This document shows, piece by piece, positions 11,501 to 21,783 of a DNA stretch of 64,000 nucleotides. How positions within the stretch are numbered: the stretch's first letter is position 1; each line of letters opens with the position of its first letter. A model generated the notes under the pieces. It was not told the DNA's origin, ran no database searches, and saw nothing but the letters and a program-made list of their open reading frames with translations. The position numbers were made by a program, and so were the translations under genes. The DNA is from Diphasiastrum complanatum (lineage: Eukaryota > Streptophyta > Lycopodiopsida > Lycopodiales > Lycopodiaceae): positions 25,232,723 through 25,296,722 of the forward strand of contig CM055109.1 of the NCBI GenBank assembly GCA_029204225.1, in the 5' to 3' direction.

Positions 11501-12399
11501 GATGTTTGTGGTGAGGATACCATCAAAGATAGATTGCCTTCTTCCTCCTCCTCAAGCACAAGATTGCCTTGATTGTCCTTCTCTTGGGCATTCTTCTTCT
11601 TGTAGCACTCGGATGCAAAATGTCCCTTTTTTTCACAAAAGAAACACTTTAGCTTCTGCTTGTCCTTCTTGCTCTTGCCTTTGGAACTTGACGTTCCATC
11701 TTTGTTCTCCATCTCCATGTCTTGAGTCTTCTTGGATGGAAACTTCTTTTTCTTGCATTTCAAAAAAAAGTTAGCTTTTTCATCACCATCATTCAAAGAT
11801 AAGGAACTCATCCTACTTTTGATATAAAGCATTCTACTCTCCTCACTAACAAGCACACTTTGAAGTTTTTCAATACTAGGAAGTGAATCTTGAATAGCAA
11901 AGGTTTGAACAAGATTGGAATAATCATCTCCTAATCCATTCAAAATGATTTGAACTAATTCATCATCTTTGATTTTATCATCTATAGAAGACAACTCTTT
12001 ATTCAAAGATTTGATCCTAAAGACATAATTTTGGGCACTTTCACTACTTCCTTTCATGCTTTGAAGGATTTTATTCCTAAGCATGAGTATCCTTGAAGTG
12101 TTCTTGGATCCATAAATGGCTTTTAATGAATCCCATGCCTCTTTGGATGTGGTACAAGATGAGATTTCTTTCAAAAGTTCATTACTTCCATTCATTTTTA
12201 TGTAGTGTAATGCAACTCTACATCTCTTTTTGTACTTAGCCAATTCAACTCCTCCTTGAGGTTCTACTTCCACCTCAAGTACTATGTCATAAAGATCATG
12301 AAGTACAATCAAAGACTCCATTCAAACTATCCAAGTAGCATAATTAGTGGATGTAAGTCTTTCACTAGCTTCAAGCAAAAAACCACCCATTGATGCCAT
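8505..12399 (-). pseudogene. Copia gag-pol polyprotein, lightly broken
   Basis: Order from 12399 downward: gag (12399 to about 11600) with a CCHC knuckle (CFFCEKKGHFASEC), protease (WIDSGASSHMT at about 11490), integrase with its pre-domain and core (HSDVHSFS, LRSDNGGEY, YTPQQNGVAERKNR), RT with LYVDDIILTG (about 9420), and RNase H ending TKHIEIAHHFVREKV. The ATG at 12399 starts MASMGGFLLEAS, a normal gag start. Lesions seen are a TGA at about 12322, a one-base change in an A-run near 11325, a TAA at about 10461, and a missing base near 8555 that spoils the C-terminus. Otherwise all domains are present. It would produce particles, integrase and RT if intact. It resembles the Tork/Tnt1 side of copia. 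Confidence 0.92.
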
Positions 12400-12988
12400 T
12401 TTTGAATGTGAAAAAGCACTAGAAACTCTTATGGTTTCTCTAAGAGATCTGAACCTAAAGTCTTCTAGCAATTTAGAAAGCTTATAGACTCAATCCTATC
12501 ACTCATGAACCAATCTAGAATGATGGAAATTTAGATTCTAGTCTCAACCTTGCAAAATCACTCCTTAATCTATGATTTTTAGCAATTTCTCTCTTCAACT
12601 TTAACATACAATCAAAAAATCAGAGTAGATCAATTAATGCACCTCATTCAAGCTTCAATTTTAATTTTTTGGCTGATCTAATCCAAAAACTAATCAAGGG
12701 ATTAGACTCTCTATAGAAAATGCTTGATTTTGCACCAGAAATTACTCAAATTGGGTATGTGAGTCAAATTCTACAAATTTTTGAAATTTCTCAGTCAAAA
12801 CCGGAGCTGTATGGCCTCACACGTGTGAAAAGGGTTTCTACAGCTCACAACAAGATCTGGACCAAAACTTTTGAGAATAGCTATCAAATCCAACTCGCTA
12901 CACAAAATTTGACTAGTTTCCAAAAAACTGCTAATTTTGGTTTTGATTTGGATTAACCCTATCAATTTCAACAAAACCTCTTGTACTA

Positions 12989-13001
12989 GGCTCTGATACC
13001 A
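12989..13001 (-). promoter_or_regulatory. Primer-binding site, initiator tRNA-Met
   Basis: The minus strand reads TGGTATCAGAGCC directly after the LTR end, complementary to the 3' end of initiator tRNA-Met. It is the standard copia primer site and fixes the LTR boundary at 13002. Confidence 0.95.
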
Positions 13002-13803
13002 TGTGGAAAAAGTACAAAAAGGACCAAGAGTGGATCTTAATCTGATCCTCAAGAGGGATTGGTTGTCAGATTACTTGATCTATCAATCTACTTGAGATTA
13101 AGATCAATCTAGATCAATTCTAGACACAAAATCCTAACAAGAACAATCATTAATTGAAGGTAGGTGTACTTTTGGGTTTCCCATGTGTGAAACCCTGTCT
13201 GAGTACGGACTCCAACCTGAAAATCAAGTACACATTGATGGCACCTCAAAACAATCAAAACAAATGTAGACAAATGGAGAGAATCACTCAAAATTGCTTC
13301 CAAAACCAAGATTGGTGTCTCACAATGATTATGGCCAAATGTGGCTCTATATATACAATAAGTGAGAGCTCGTGGTACTGATCATCCCTTTGATCCCACA
13401 TGTGTGAAGGTGCTTTGTCATATGATGATTCATCATGCAAAACACTTTTGGTCCATTTTCCTTCTATATGGAGATCTACTTGAAAATCTTCTAGAAGTCA
13501 AAATTCGTCTACTTCAGCTTATTCCACACATGTGAGCTGTCCTCTACACATGGGATGTGACACCTAACCAAAGGATGTGGCTCATGCAATCAATAGATTG
13601 ATGCCATGTGTCATATGTCTAGAAAACTAGTTTTTGGCCTTTTTAGCCACTAGAACTTGAATTAAATCATATGTACAACCTATATGATTATGGTACATGA
13701 CAAGTACATTATTTTCACACGTGGGAACAGACTCCACACATGTGTAATCATCCTATATACAAGATTTTTGGCCTCTACCAAGCTTATTTTTGCATTTTTC
13801 ACA
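13002..13803 (-). repeat. 5' LTR of the copia element
   Basis: An 802-bp LTR, TG...CA. A TATATATA stretch at about 13347-13356 reads as a TATA box toward the element (minus strand). It lacks 31 bp present in the 3' LTR, after about 13441. Confidence 0.93.
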
Positions 13804-13872
13804 GACACCATTTGATTAAGGTATATTGTAATGTTTTGCATAGATTCTTTTGGGAAATTCGACATCTTCAAG

Positions 13873-14325
13873 ATGACAACCAAGTATCACTTACATGTGA
13901 AGTTAGAGAAGGATTATGCGACCACCAAAGCTGCATGGGGTGTTAACTTAAATCCGTATGACATGCATTGTTGGAGATTAGAAGGAAAAAAACATATTGA
14001 CCTATGGGTAAGAGGTGATTTATACCCTCATAATCCACTGGTAGATGCTCCTCCTAAATTTTATGATGTACATAGTTTGTTAAGGTTCGTTGGGGATGGT
14101 CAGAATGGACTGCTTGGCTATTGTCAAGCAATGGATTCTCGAAGAATTCAAGCTGAGACATTGGCAAATACGGCAAACATTCATATATTGACTATGAATG
14201 ACAATTTAAAGTCATTGCATGGAATAAATATGAAATTGGAGCAGGAGATAAATGGTTTGAAAATAGAGCTTGCCAGTTTTGTCGCAAAAATTGAAGAATT
14301 GCAATCTTCAATCAGTATATTTTAG
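13873..14325 (+). CDS. Unknown coiled-coil protein
   Basis: An open frame of about 150 codons. I chose the ATG at 13873 (MTTKYHLHVKLEK) because the segment before it looks less protein-like, though an in-frame ATG also lies at 13831. The N-terminal half is globular, with many aromatic residues (YDMHCWRLEGKKHIDLWVRG). The last 50 residues (about 100-150) are a heptad-like Leu/Ile helix (MKLEQEINGLKIELASFVAK), so oligomerisation is likely. I recognise no family. It ends 39 bp before the next unit on the same strand and may be the first gene of one mobile unit. The copia insertion 70 bp upstream could have removed its promoter or earlier exons. Confidence 0.5.
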   Translation: MTTKYHLHVKLEKDYATTKAAWGVNLNPYDMHCWRLEGKKHIDLWVRGDLYPHNPLVDAPPKFYDVHSLLRFVGDGQNGLLGYCQAMDSRRIQAETLANTANIHILTMNDNLKSLHGINMKLEQEINGLKIELASFVAKIEELQSSISIF

Positions 14326-14364
14326 AGGACAATATATGGCTTACAACGAAAGTGTAGAGTCTCG

Positions 14365-16563
14365 ATGGATCAGCAAGCAGAAAATGAAAACACTAAGAGA
14401 CACAAACTAGAAGCTTTGGCACCAGGTGGTGGTGCCAGTAAAAGACGTATGAGGGACACAAAAGAGTTCTTGAAAAAGACGGTTGGAAAAGATTTTATTG
14501 CCGAAAAATATATGAAACATTTTTTGAAGGGTAAAGATTTGATTAAGATTGTGGAAGATGAAACAGGTGATTCAATTTGCTTGAGAATTGCAAAAAAGCT
14601 AATCGACAAGTTCAAGCCAAATCCAAATGTTAAATAGATGGTGTACGCATGTGACCAAGGAGGTGTGAGTCGCAAGGAGTATAGAGCTTTGAAGAAGTAT
14701 ATGAAACGCTATGAAAAAAATGGGTTAAAACGCCATCAAATAATACCTACTTATAAACTTGTTGAATCTGCCAAACGAGAATGCAATTCGATATTGCTCT
14801 CTGAATTAGGAGAGTTTCAACATATTGAGGATTCTTTTACAGTAACCAATAAGAAGAAAGGAGCTCCGACATGTTTTCGTTATCATCAAGGCAATAATAT
14901 ATTCTTAGATCTGGAAAAGGTCCAAGCGATGATGATCCGACATTACGAAGTTAGAACAAATGGTAAGAACATTTATTGTGGATTTCGGTTTTCAATTGCA
15001 TGCTTTTCTTCAACTAATATGTTTTAGTAATTAAATTTTTGTTTTACAGATTGCGGAGGTAAAGTTATATTTGCTATTAAGTTGGACGAAGCAGAAATCG
15101 TAAAAGGGCGTAAACTTGAACGTGTCACAATCACCTTGATGAATCGTGAATTGCAACAGTTTGGCAGAAGTTATTGTAAAGAATTTAGTGTGCAATCCGA
15201 AAATCACATATGGTGGATAGCTGCATTTGAAGTTCCTAAGGAGTCTCACGACGTACTGGAGTGGCTATTTGAAAAATGTAGTATATCTAAGATAATACAT
15301 GCACAAAATGAAGGCAAATTTCTCAATGTTGAAGGAGAAAGCTTTGCTGTAGAATGGCACCTAGCTGCTAATTTGAAGACTTTGAAATGCATGTACGGTT
15401 GTGGTCTCAGTGCAAATGCAAAGAATTTTTGTATATATTGTATGTTTGAATCTGGGCGGAACAAAAGTATTTTGAACTGCAACCAACGTCTTGCACCAAA
15501 TAGGCACAATCTAGACAAAGCTTGGAGTCCTGTGTTGAACATTCCTCTCGAAAGAGTCCATTTTTGCACAATGCATGGTGAATTACGAATACTGGACAAA
15601 TTATTATTTTTGCATTGTTGTTACGCATGGAACATGCAGCCCAAATCAAGAGCAAATGTTAGCATTAGAAATCTAGAGATAATTTTATCCGATATGGGAT
15701 TGCACGGGGGCCACGTGAGTCTTACCAAAGACGTTGAGATGAGTGGAAAAACGCAAGATGTTCCAGCAAAAGTTTCAATGGGTGGTGCGAAAGCGAGACA
15801 CCTATTGTCAAATCATACTGCACGTGAAAGCAGTGTTGAATGGGAGTACTGGAGAAAAATATGTCAATGCAAAACAAATATTGGCTCAGATCCTCGCATG
15901 GCAAGTACACGTGCTAAGGTTTGGCAAGCATTTGATGCCTTGTCACAAACTATCAACAAAAAGATTGTGAGAAATGAAGATTTGGATAGATATGCAAGAC
16001 AAGTCAAAACATTTACTGAATTGATGATTGATGCATGTGGAGAAACACACATAACTCACTATATGGTATGTGTGTCTCATATTTTTTACTTTCGTATTTA
16101 TGTATTTGTAAAGATTTAAACTAATACAAATTTTCTATGAACAGCACATCTTCTACGCTCATGGACCTTGGTTTATGAAAACCTATGGATCATTAGTTAT
16201 TTGGAATACGCAAGACATGGAAAAGAGTCATTACAAGGCAAAGGCTGGTATTTCAAAAATTCACGGCATGGCGGAGGAAAGGGTCTTAGCAATGCATTGG
16301 TTGAGATATTCCAATGGTTTTACAGAGGAGTTTTGGGCCGAGGACACTTTCAAAACACAAGAACTGAAGAGTTGTGTTCAATGATCTCCAATTCAAATTC
16401 AGTCAGAAAGACAGCATGGCAATCCTCTAATGCTAGAACAAGGCATCAAGAATGGAGGATGTCTAGAGTCCGAGTTGGAAAGAGATGGATGCCGAGGACA
16501 CCAACATCCAATGTTTTGAAAAACAGCGCTAGAGAAACTACGGAAACTGATGAGATGGAATAG
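14365..16563 (+). pseudogene. Intron-containing, putative DDE/RNase-H-like transposase
   Basis: Three exons fit: 14365-14962, 15050-16065 and 16145-16563. The introns are 14963-15049 (GTAAGA...TTTACAG, phase 1) and 16066-16144 (GTATGT...GAACAG). Exon 1 begins MDQQAENENTKRHKLEAL, is Lys-rich, and carries an in-frame TAG at 14635-14637. Exon 2 holds FAIKLDEAEI, then HLAANLKTLKCMYGC and FCIYC, a C-x3-C/C-x2-C pair that may bind zinc, and LNIPLERVHFCTMHGELRIL. Exon 3 has HGPWFMKTYGSLVIWN and TQDMEKSHY. A one-base shift near 16245 moves to a frame reading SRHGGGKGLSNALVEIFQ. Acidic residues in LDEAE, the N of LAANLK (expected D) and DMEKSHY could be a DDE triad around an insertion domain. That is inference. 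I cannot name the family. Confidence 0.5.
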
Positions 16564-16828
16564 AAACAATTTATGTTGAATTGTGATTCGAATATTCCTT
16601 TGTGATAAATATTACTGCCGAATTGGATTGTTGTTATAAATAGAAATTATTTTATTTGATTTTATAATAATATCTATTTTTGGATACACGTCCCTCTATA
16701 TAAGAGTGAGGGTTTTCATTTTGTTGCCACTTCTTGCTTTGTTGAAATTTGTTTCCTCGTAATTTAGCTTGTCTTGTTCAATTAGACTACTAGTTTGTTG
16801 GTCAATTAGTGTTCTTAGTTGCATAACA
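16564..16828 (+). other. Spacer with possible promoter of the next unit
   Basis: AT-rich, no reading frame. CTCTATATAAGAG at about 16694-16706 is a good plant TATA box, about 130 bp before the ATG at 16829. Confidence 0.4.
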
Positions 16829-18294
16829 ATGTCGTCCCCTAAAATAGAGTTGGCCAATCTGCTAGCCCCCACAGAGTTTTTAGATCAGTTAGATCGTATT
16901 TATTGTATGTTTACCGATAGAATAGACACGCTTGCCACTCTATGGGCTAATATGGATGCATTCACATACGTGAGTGAGTATATAGATGAAACTTTGAAGC
17001 CTTATGCCATACAAATTCTTGGCTCAACTATCATGTGGATTCCATATAACTTGCTTAGTTATATATGAAAAGGAGATAGACCCTTTATCGCTCGTCTCAA
17101 CAGATTTATTAGTCACTTGGGTAACGATCATTACTTGGAGCTAACCAAGGATCAGCTGAAAACTTTTGATCTTGAAAGTGTAGGAAAGAAGTTTCTATCC
17201 GGTGAGATTACTGTTATTTTTTTGCTTAATGAGTTTCCAGCGACTGTGGCCAGCAACAAACACAATCCTAGTGAGCAGGTGAACGAGATGAACGACCCGG
17301 GTGAAGAGGAAGATTTATCTGCGGAGCACGAAGCAGTCTTGGCTGCGCAAGAGGCAACAGGTGCATCCACATCAGCGGAGCCAGAAGATATAGATGAGTC
17401 CGATGATGTCGTGCTTCGAATCCATGGCCTTGCTCCAATCATCATTGATGGGCAGGAGTATGTGTTCATGCATGACTTGCAACATATTCTCGGCTTGCGA
17501 GAAGATGAGATGCTGATAGCATTGGTAAGTTTGCAGAATGGCAGTTCCACTTTTGACCACACCCAGCCCGACGACACGTATGAGAAGCTGATTGGACATG
17601 ACAGGGACACCACCGAGCAAGCACTGGCAAGGGTGCTTTGCCAATTGAAAACGCTTCAACCACCACCAGTTCAAACAAGGCCATTCGAGGTACTCGAAGG
17701 GAAAACTGCTGACGTGAAGTACAAAGGAATTGACCTTGCGCAAACCGAAGACATTGATGAAGGCACCGAGGCAAGTCTGACCCAACAATTCAACTTGCGT
17801 GTGTTTGTTATGTTTGTTTGTCTTCATTATACTCATTTTGCAATAATTTGAACCAAATGCAGGATGCCGTGGATCTTGATGCATTTGCAATGCGAAGGGG
17901 TGGCTCTCGGGAGAAAGTTGAAGCAGGAACTCTGGACATGTCTATGGCCCACTACATTGGGAACTTGCCCAACAACTTTATTTTCTGCTTCAGCAACAAG
18001 TACAGCCCAGATGGACAGACAGAGCTTCTTAAATGCAAAGCACTCTCCAAGCACATTGGTGAGCTGGACTTGTCACCGTCAGCACCAAAGGCTTACTGTG
18101 TCCTCCGAAAAGCCGTTTTGAATGATTTTTGCCCTGGATTCGAGACCTGGCTCATTCTCTCGGGTTTAATTGGCCCTTATGAGGATGAGGGAGATGCTCC
18201 TAAATTAGCATTAGAAATGTTAAAACCAGTACTGTCATCAGAGAAGCGATCAGAGAAGCTGAAGTCCTCTTTGAAGGAAATGGATCAAATGTGA
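16829..18294 (+). pseudogene. Unknown acidic two-exon protein, possible GC-AG intron
   Basis: The first frame starts at ATG 16829 (MSSPKIELANLLAPTEF) and is interrupted only by a TGA at 17066-17068. The same frame stays open to about 17770. The favoured intron is 17771-17862, with donor GAG|GCAAGT (a strong GC-type site) and acceptor AAATGCAG. It joins in phase 0 to an exon at 17863-18294. A GT donor near 17802 is an alternative. The middle part is acidic (GEEEDLSAEHEAVLAAQ). The second exon reads DAVDLDAFAMRRGG and MAHYIGNLPNNFIFCFSNKY and ends KSSLKEMDQM. I recognise no domain. It follows the putative transposase on the same strand and converges on the histone-like gene. Confidence 0.45.
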
Positions 18295-18427
18295 ATAAAG
18301 ATTTTGTCATTTTTTTCTTGTGGACTCTCCTAATTCTCTGTTGTCATTATATGATGTGCTTATTCATTGAATTTAGAATTTAATTTTTTTTTCTGATAAA
18401 GATTTCTCCTTCTTTTTTTACATGGCG

Positions 18428-18550
18428 TGATTTTCACGCCAGGGCCTGACCAGGGCCCGTTTGACCTGGATTTTCACGCCAGGGCGCGACCAGGGCCCGT
18501 TTGACCTGGTCAAACGTCCCCTGGTCGCGCCTTGGTGTGATTTCCATGCC
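18428..18550. repeat. 40-bp direct repeat with overlapping palindrome
   Basis: Units 18429-18468 and 18469-18508 are nearly identical 40-mers (GATTTTCACGCCAGGG... GTTTGACCTG). The second unit is then mirrored by 18509-18549, so GCGCGACCAGGG...TTTGACC pairs with GGTCAAACG...CTGGTCGCGC. It lies between convergent genes and could be a terminator, a protein-binding site or an element end. Confidence 0.75.
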
Positions 18551-18801
18551 ACGACATGGAAACCTATCTTAGCTACAACATGGTTAAAGAAACTACCATT
18601 CCCATAGTACTGAAAATTTTAAATCACTGCATTCACATAGATGATACTAAAATTTTCAAATGACTGCATTCACATAAACAATACTGAAATCATATATCAA
18701 ACTCAATCACAGCAATTTGCATTCACATAACCTGAAATTCTGCAAGATACTTGACACCAAATCTTCAGTATATTATAAATAAAATCATGTACATGATATT
18801 T
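18551..18801. other. AT-rich spacer between convergent genes
   Basis: It contains imperfect repeats of a phrase like ACTGCATTCACATA (near 18626, 18662 and 18717). No gene. Confidence 0.4.
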
Positions 18802-19944
18802 TTAATTGCGCTCTCTCCTTAGCCTTCTAGCTAGGTGGAGATCCTTCGGGAGTATTGTGACTCTCTTCCCGTGCACTGCACACAAAAATGAGTCCTCAAA
18901 GAGCTGCGTTAGGTACATTTCCGCAGACTCTTGTATTGCGGACACCACATCTGCCGTAACTCTGTTCCCCAAGGAAAATTCATCGACTATTTCTTTTACA
19001 AGCCTCACAAAAGGGGCCCTAGGGATCAAAAATTTTACGGACTTCTGATAGCTCCGTATATCCTGGAGCCACTTTGTGATCCTGCGCTTTCTACGCGGTC
19101 GAGGAGGTGGTGGCTGCATCCTGCGGAGCTCCTTTCCAACCCATGGTGCTGCACGAGGGGCCGACCTACCCCTGCCACGCTCTACGGTCCTACTTGGGCC
19201 AGCTGCAGCAGAACTTGGAGGCGGTGGAGGTGGTGGTGGAGGTGGTGGTGGTGGCGGTGGGGGCGGAGGCGGTGGAGGTGGAGGCGGTGGAGGCGATGTT
19301 GGCGGTGTGGGCAGTGGTGATGGCTGCTAAGCTGCAGGGTTCCGTCGCTTTGATGTAGACCCTGCCTTGCGAGGATTCTTTCTTTTTCGCTCGTGTGCTC
19401 CTCTCTCTGACCATCTATGGGTCGCCTTCTGCTTCATCCTTGTTGTGTTCGACATCGACATGCCCTCATCAGAACCACCCACCAGCAACGACATCATCGG
19501 ACTCATCATCGGGCCGTGACTTGGAGGTGACACGGTGGGTGTAGTGTCCCCCGATATGCCTAAATTTGATGTGTCCATGCCCATTGCTGGTGGAAATGGG
19601 TCGAAGAAAGAATCATTCAGAACCGGCAACTCACCCGATGCCGCAAGCTCCTCATCTAGGAACTTCGTTGTTTCCTCCCGCTCAATTGCCGTCGGGCAAG
19701 GGCTTTTTTCTCGTGTTGGCTGCTGCTGCTGCTGGTCCTCCTGCTGCTGCTGGTCTTCTTGTTGCTGCTGCTCAGTCTGGTCCTCCTGTGCAGCTGCTGT
19801 ATGGGCCATGTCCTCCTTAGCTTCACGCTGAGTGGCCGGATCTTCCTGAGACGCTATAGGGGTACGACTCCTACTCCTGCTTGCAAACTTGCCACATCTT
19901 TCATGCAATGAATACATGCATTGAACTTCGGAAACAAATGACAT
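18802..19944 (-). pseudogene. Divergent histone H3 / CENH3-like protein with long Q/P-rich tail
   Basis: One minus-strand frame runs from ATG 19944 to a stop at 18804-18802, interrupted only by TAG at 19329-19327. The C-terminal 90-95 codons are a histone H3 fold: [20 protein letters not shown] (N and first helix), [18 protein letters not shown] (long helix) and [16 protein letters not shown] then [10 protein letters not shown] (last helix). LIPxAPFVRxV is typical of plant CENH3. Loop 1 ([11 protein letters not shown]) has ordinary H3 length, without the CENH3 insertion. The N-terminal part has RSRSRTP, poly-Gln (QQQQEDQQQQED), a Lys/Arg patch and a Pro run of about 22 residues. It lacks the ARTKQTARKS tail of H3. 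A histone would act in the nucleus, in nucleosomes. The TAG may mark a pseudogene, or translation may start at the ATG at 19119. Confidence 0.72.
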
Positions 19945-21296
19945 GAGAAATCAGTTTTTGCAGTTCAAAGCAAATAGCAAACATGCACCAGCCCATCACT
20001 TACATGTTGGGCAATATAGCCCTCAACCAAGGTTCAGGCCTTAAAGTTTAGGTAGTTATCACATAATATCCTTTAATGTTGACTTTTTTTCGAGCTCCAT
20101 TGGCCGACCTCAACACATAGTATTGCCTTTGCAAGGCAAGGCCGTAAAATCCATGCTACCCACAAGGGCAACTCACGACCTATTGAAAAACCTGATAGGG
20201 TTTTTAACGAGGGATTGCATGTTGCTATAGTCGCTACCATCGGTATAGAGAAGACCTCCAGCCATGACCAATTGAGGAGAGAGAGAGAGAGAGAGAGAGA
20301 CTACAAGCACAACTAGGTTCTGAATCGCACCCATTCACGATCCATTGACAGGTCTCAACCGCTCTCCATCGCTCAGGAGACAAAGACATAGACATCAGTC
20401 TGCCTACTGCCTTCAAATCTGACTTACAGGTAGAGCACAATCCCATAGCCCCTGGGTTCTCTATCTGCAACTCCTATGCAAAACAAAAAAAATTGAGAAT
20501 ACCACAGTGCTAAAACATGTTGTCTCATGGCTTTCAATAGCAATCCAAGGCTTCAAATCTCAAAAACAACTTTGAGAATAGTCTTGAACGCTGATAATGT
20601 TTCACTAACCAGAGTTAATGTACTTCTCACACTCATGCATGTGGTATTTCAACCAGTATAAACCCTATCCATGTTTTCCTCAGAAACTTCATAGTTTATA
20701 TCCAAGATAAACTAGGAATCATACTGATGAATGGCCTGGTTTGCAAGACTCCACCCCAAAACAGCTTATTCTCAACAACTATCTCCTATCTCGAGAAATG
20801 ACAGAATTGCGGTTCACACCTTGTTATACTTTGGTTGTAACTAGATTTATGTAACAGCATCACTAATAGTTTAATTCTTCTGAAAAAATTGATTTTCATC
20901 AATCAATCATTAAAAAAAGTTAGTCATGCATGAATCCTACCATCAAACATAACAAATTCTTGCATCTTTTCAAATCTCCAAAGTATGTGAGTCCAAGAAA
21001 CAAGCCACATGATTCGCACTTGCAAATCATTAAACATGAACTGGAATTCTTCTCAAAAACCAGAAAATTTAGAATAAAATTACAAGGCTAATTCTCAGCT
21101 TCTCCTTTGAAATTAAAACATGATAGACACGTTATCAACAATTTTGAAGAATTCCAAGAATTTACAATTCCAATTCCAATTCCAAACCTCCTTTGAGAAT
21201 TCAGCACTCCAAACCGAGATGTAACTCCAAGTGCTTTGATCTTCCAATCTGATGTAGAGCTTGTCTCCACTCCTATCCAAGACCGCATCTTAGCCA
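19945..21296. other. Intergenic with (GA)n tract
   Basis: No gene found. (GA)12 lies at 20277-20301. The end, 21060-21296, lies inside the primer-binding site of the LTR at 21311, so it should be internal sequence of that element, but no gag frame is readable. Confidence 0.45.
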
Positions 21297-21310
21297 GGCT
21301 CTGATACCAA
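21297..21310 (-). promoter_or_regulatory. Primer-binding site, initiator tRNA-Met
   Basis: The minus strand reads TTGGTATCAGAGCC directly next to the LTR, complementary to initiator tRNA-Met. It shows that the LTR at 21311-21783 is a 5' LTR of a minus-strand element whose inside would lie at lower coordinates. Confidence 0.85.
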
Positions 21311-21783
21311 TGTAAATACCATAAGGGATAACCCCTAAGATGAGGATAGGAGAACACAATAAGAGAGACTATGGAGCCAAACCGCCCAACCAATCCTAGA
21401 TCAAACCTGGATCAAGCCATGCAATTTGAAGCAAGAGGAGAAGAGAGAAACTGATAACCTAAACCCAATATGTCGATGAGAGTCTCCCTACCTCATTATA
21501 TAGAGAGTAGAGTCATGTGCATGAACCCATGCCATCTCCATGTAGTCAACTATAATTAGATCACATCTCTTCATGCAGTCCTCCTGCCTATATCCGTCAC
21601 ACGTACATGCAATACTCCATATGTCTGAATTAGAGTGTCTGGGTCCTCTCAAGGTAATTAGTCACAAACAGGCCTCGACATGGAATTAAATCTCGACGTG
21701 ACCAATAATCTCGAATACTGGAGGGCGGTCTACCATATTAGGACTATTCCAAGTCCTAACCGAATATGGCCATGACATTGACA
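21311..21783 (-). repeat. 5' LTR remnant of a copia-type element
   Basis: A 473-bp sequence, TG...CA, next to a tRNA-Met primer site. On the minus strand a TATATAATGAGG TATA box lies at about 21495-21506. No partner LTR is found in the window. The part 21319-21430 reappears inverted at about 60225-60346, so this LTR family has at least two members here. Confidence 0.72.

Larger units (their letters stand above)
7601..13803 (-). mobile_element. Nearly complete Ty1/copia element with both LTRs
   Basis: The boundaries are TG...CA LTRs at 7601-8433 and 13002-13803. GACAC occurs directly outside both ends (7596-7600 and 13804-13808) as a perfect 5-bp target duplication. The primer-binding site abuts the 5' LTR. 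The internal region holds one gag-pol frame with a handful of lesions. The LTRs look very similar by eye apart from a 31-bp indel, so insertion was fairly recent. It lies between the CACTA debris and the gene block starting at 13873. Confidence 0.95.

Noticed and set aside
13109-13309. Frame repeated at 7708-7908
   Set aside because: Lies inside the two copia LTRs, so its duplication reflects the LTRs and not a gene family.
17152-17890. Antisense frames over the acidic protein
   Set aside because: Codon pattern and splice sites support the plus strand; these are mirror frames.
19076-19330. Glycine-rich plus-strand frames
   Set aside because: Complement of the poly-proline codons of the histone-like gene; low complexity only.
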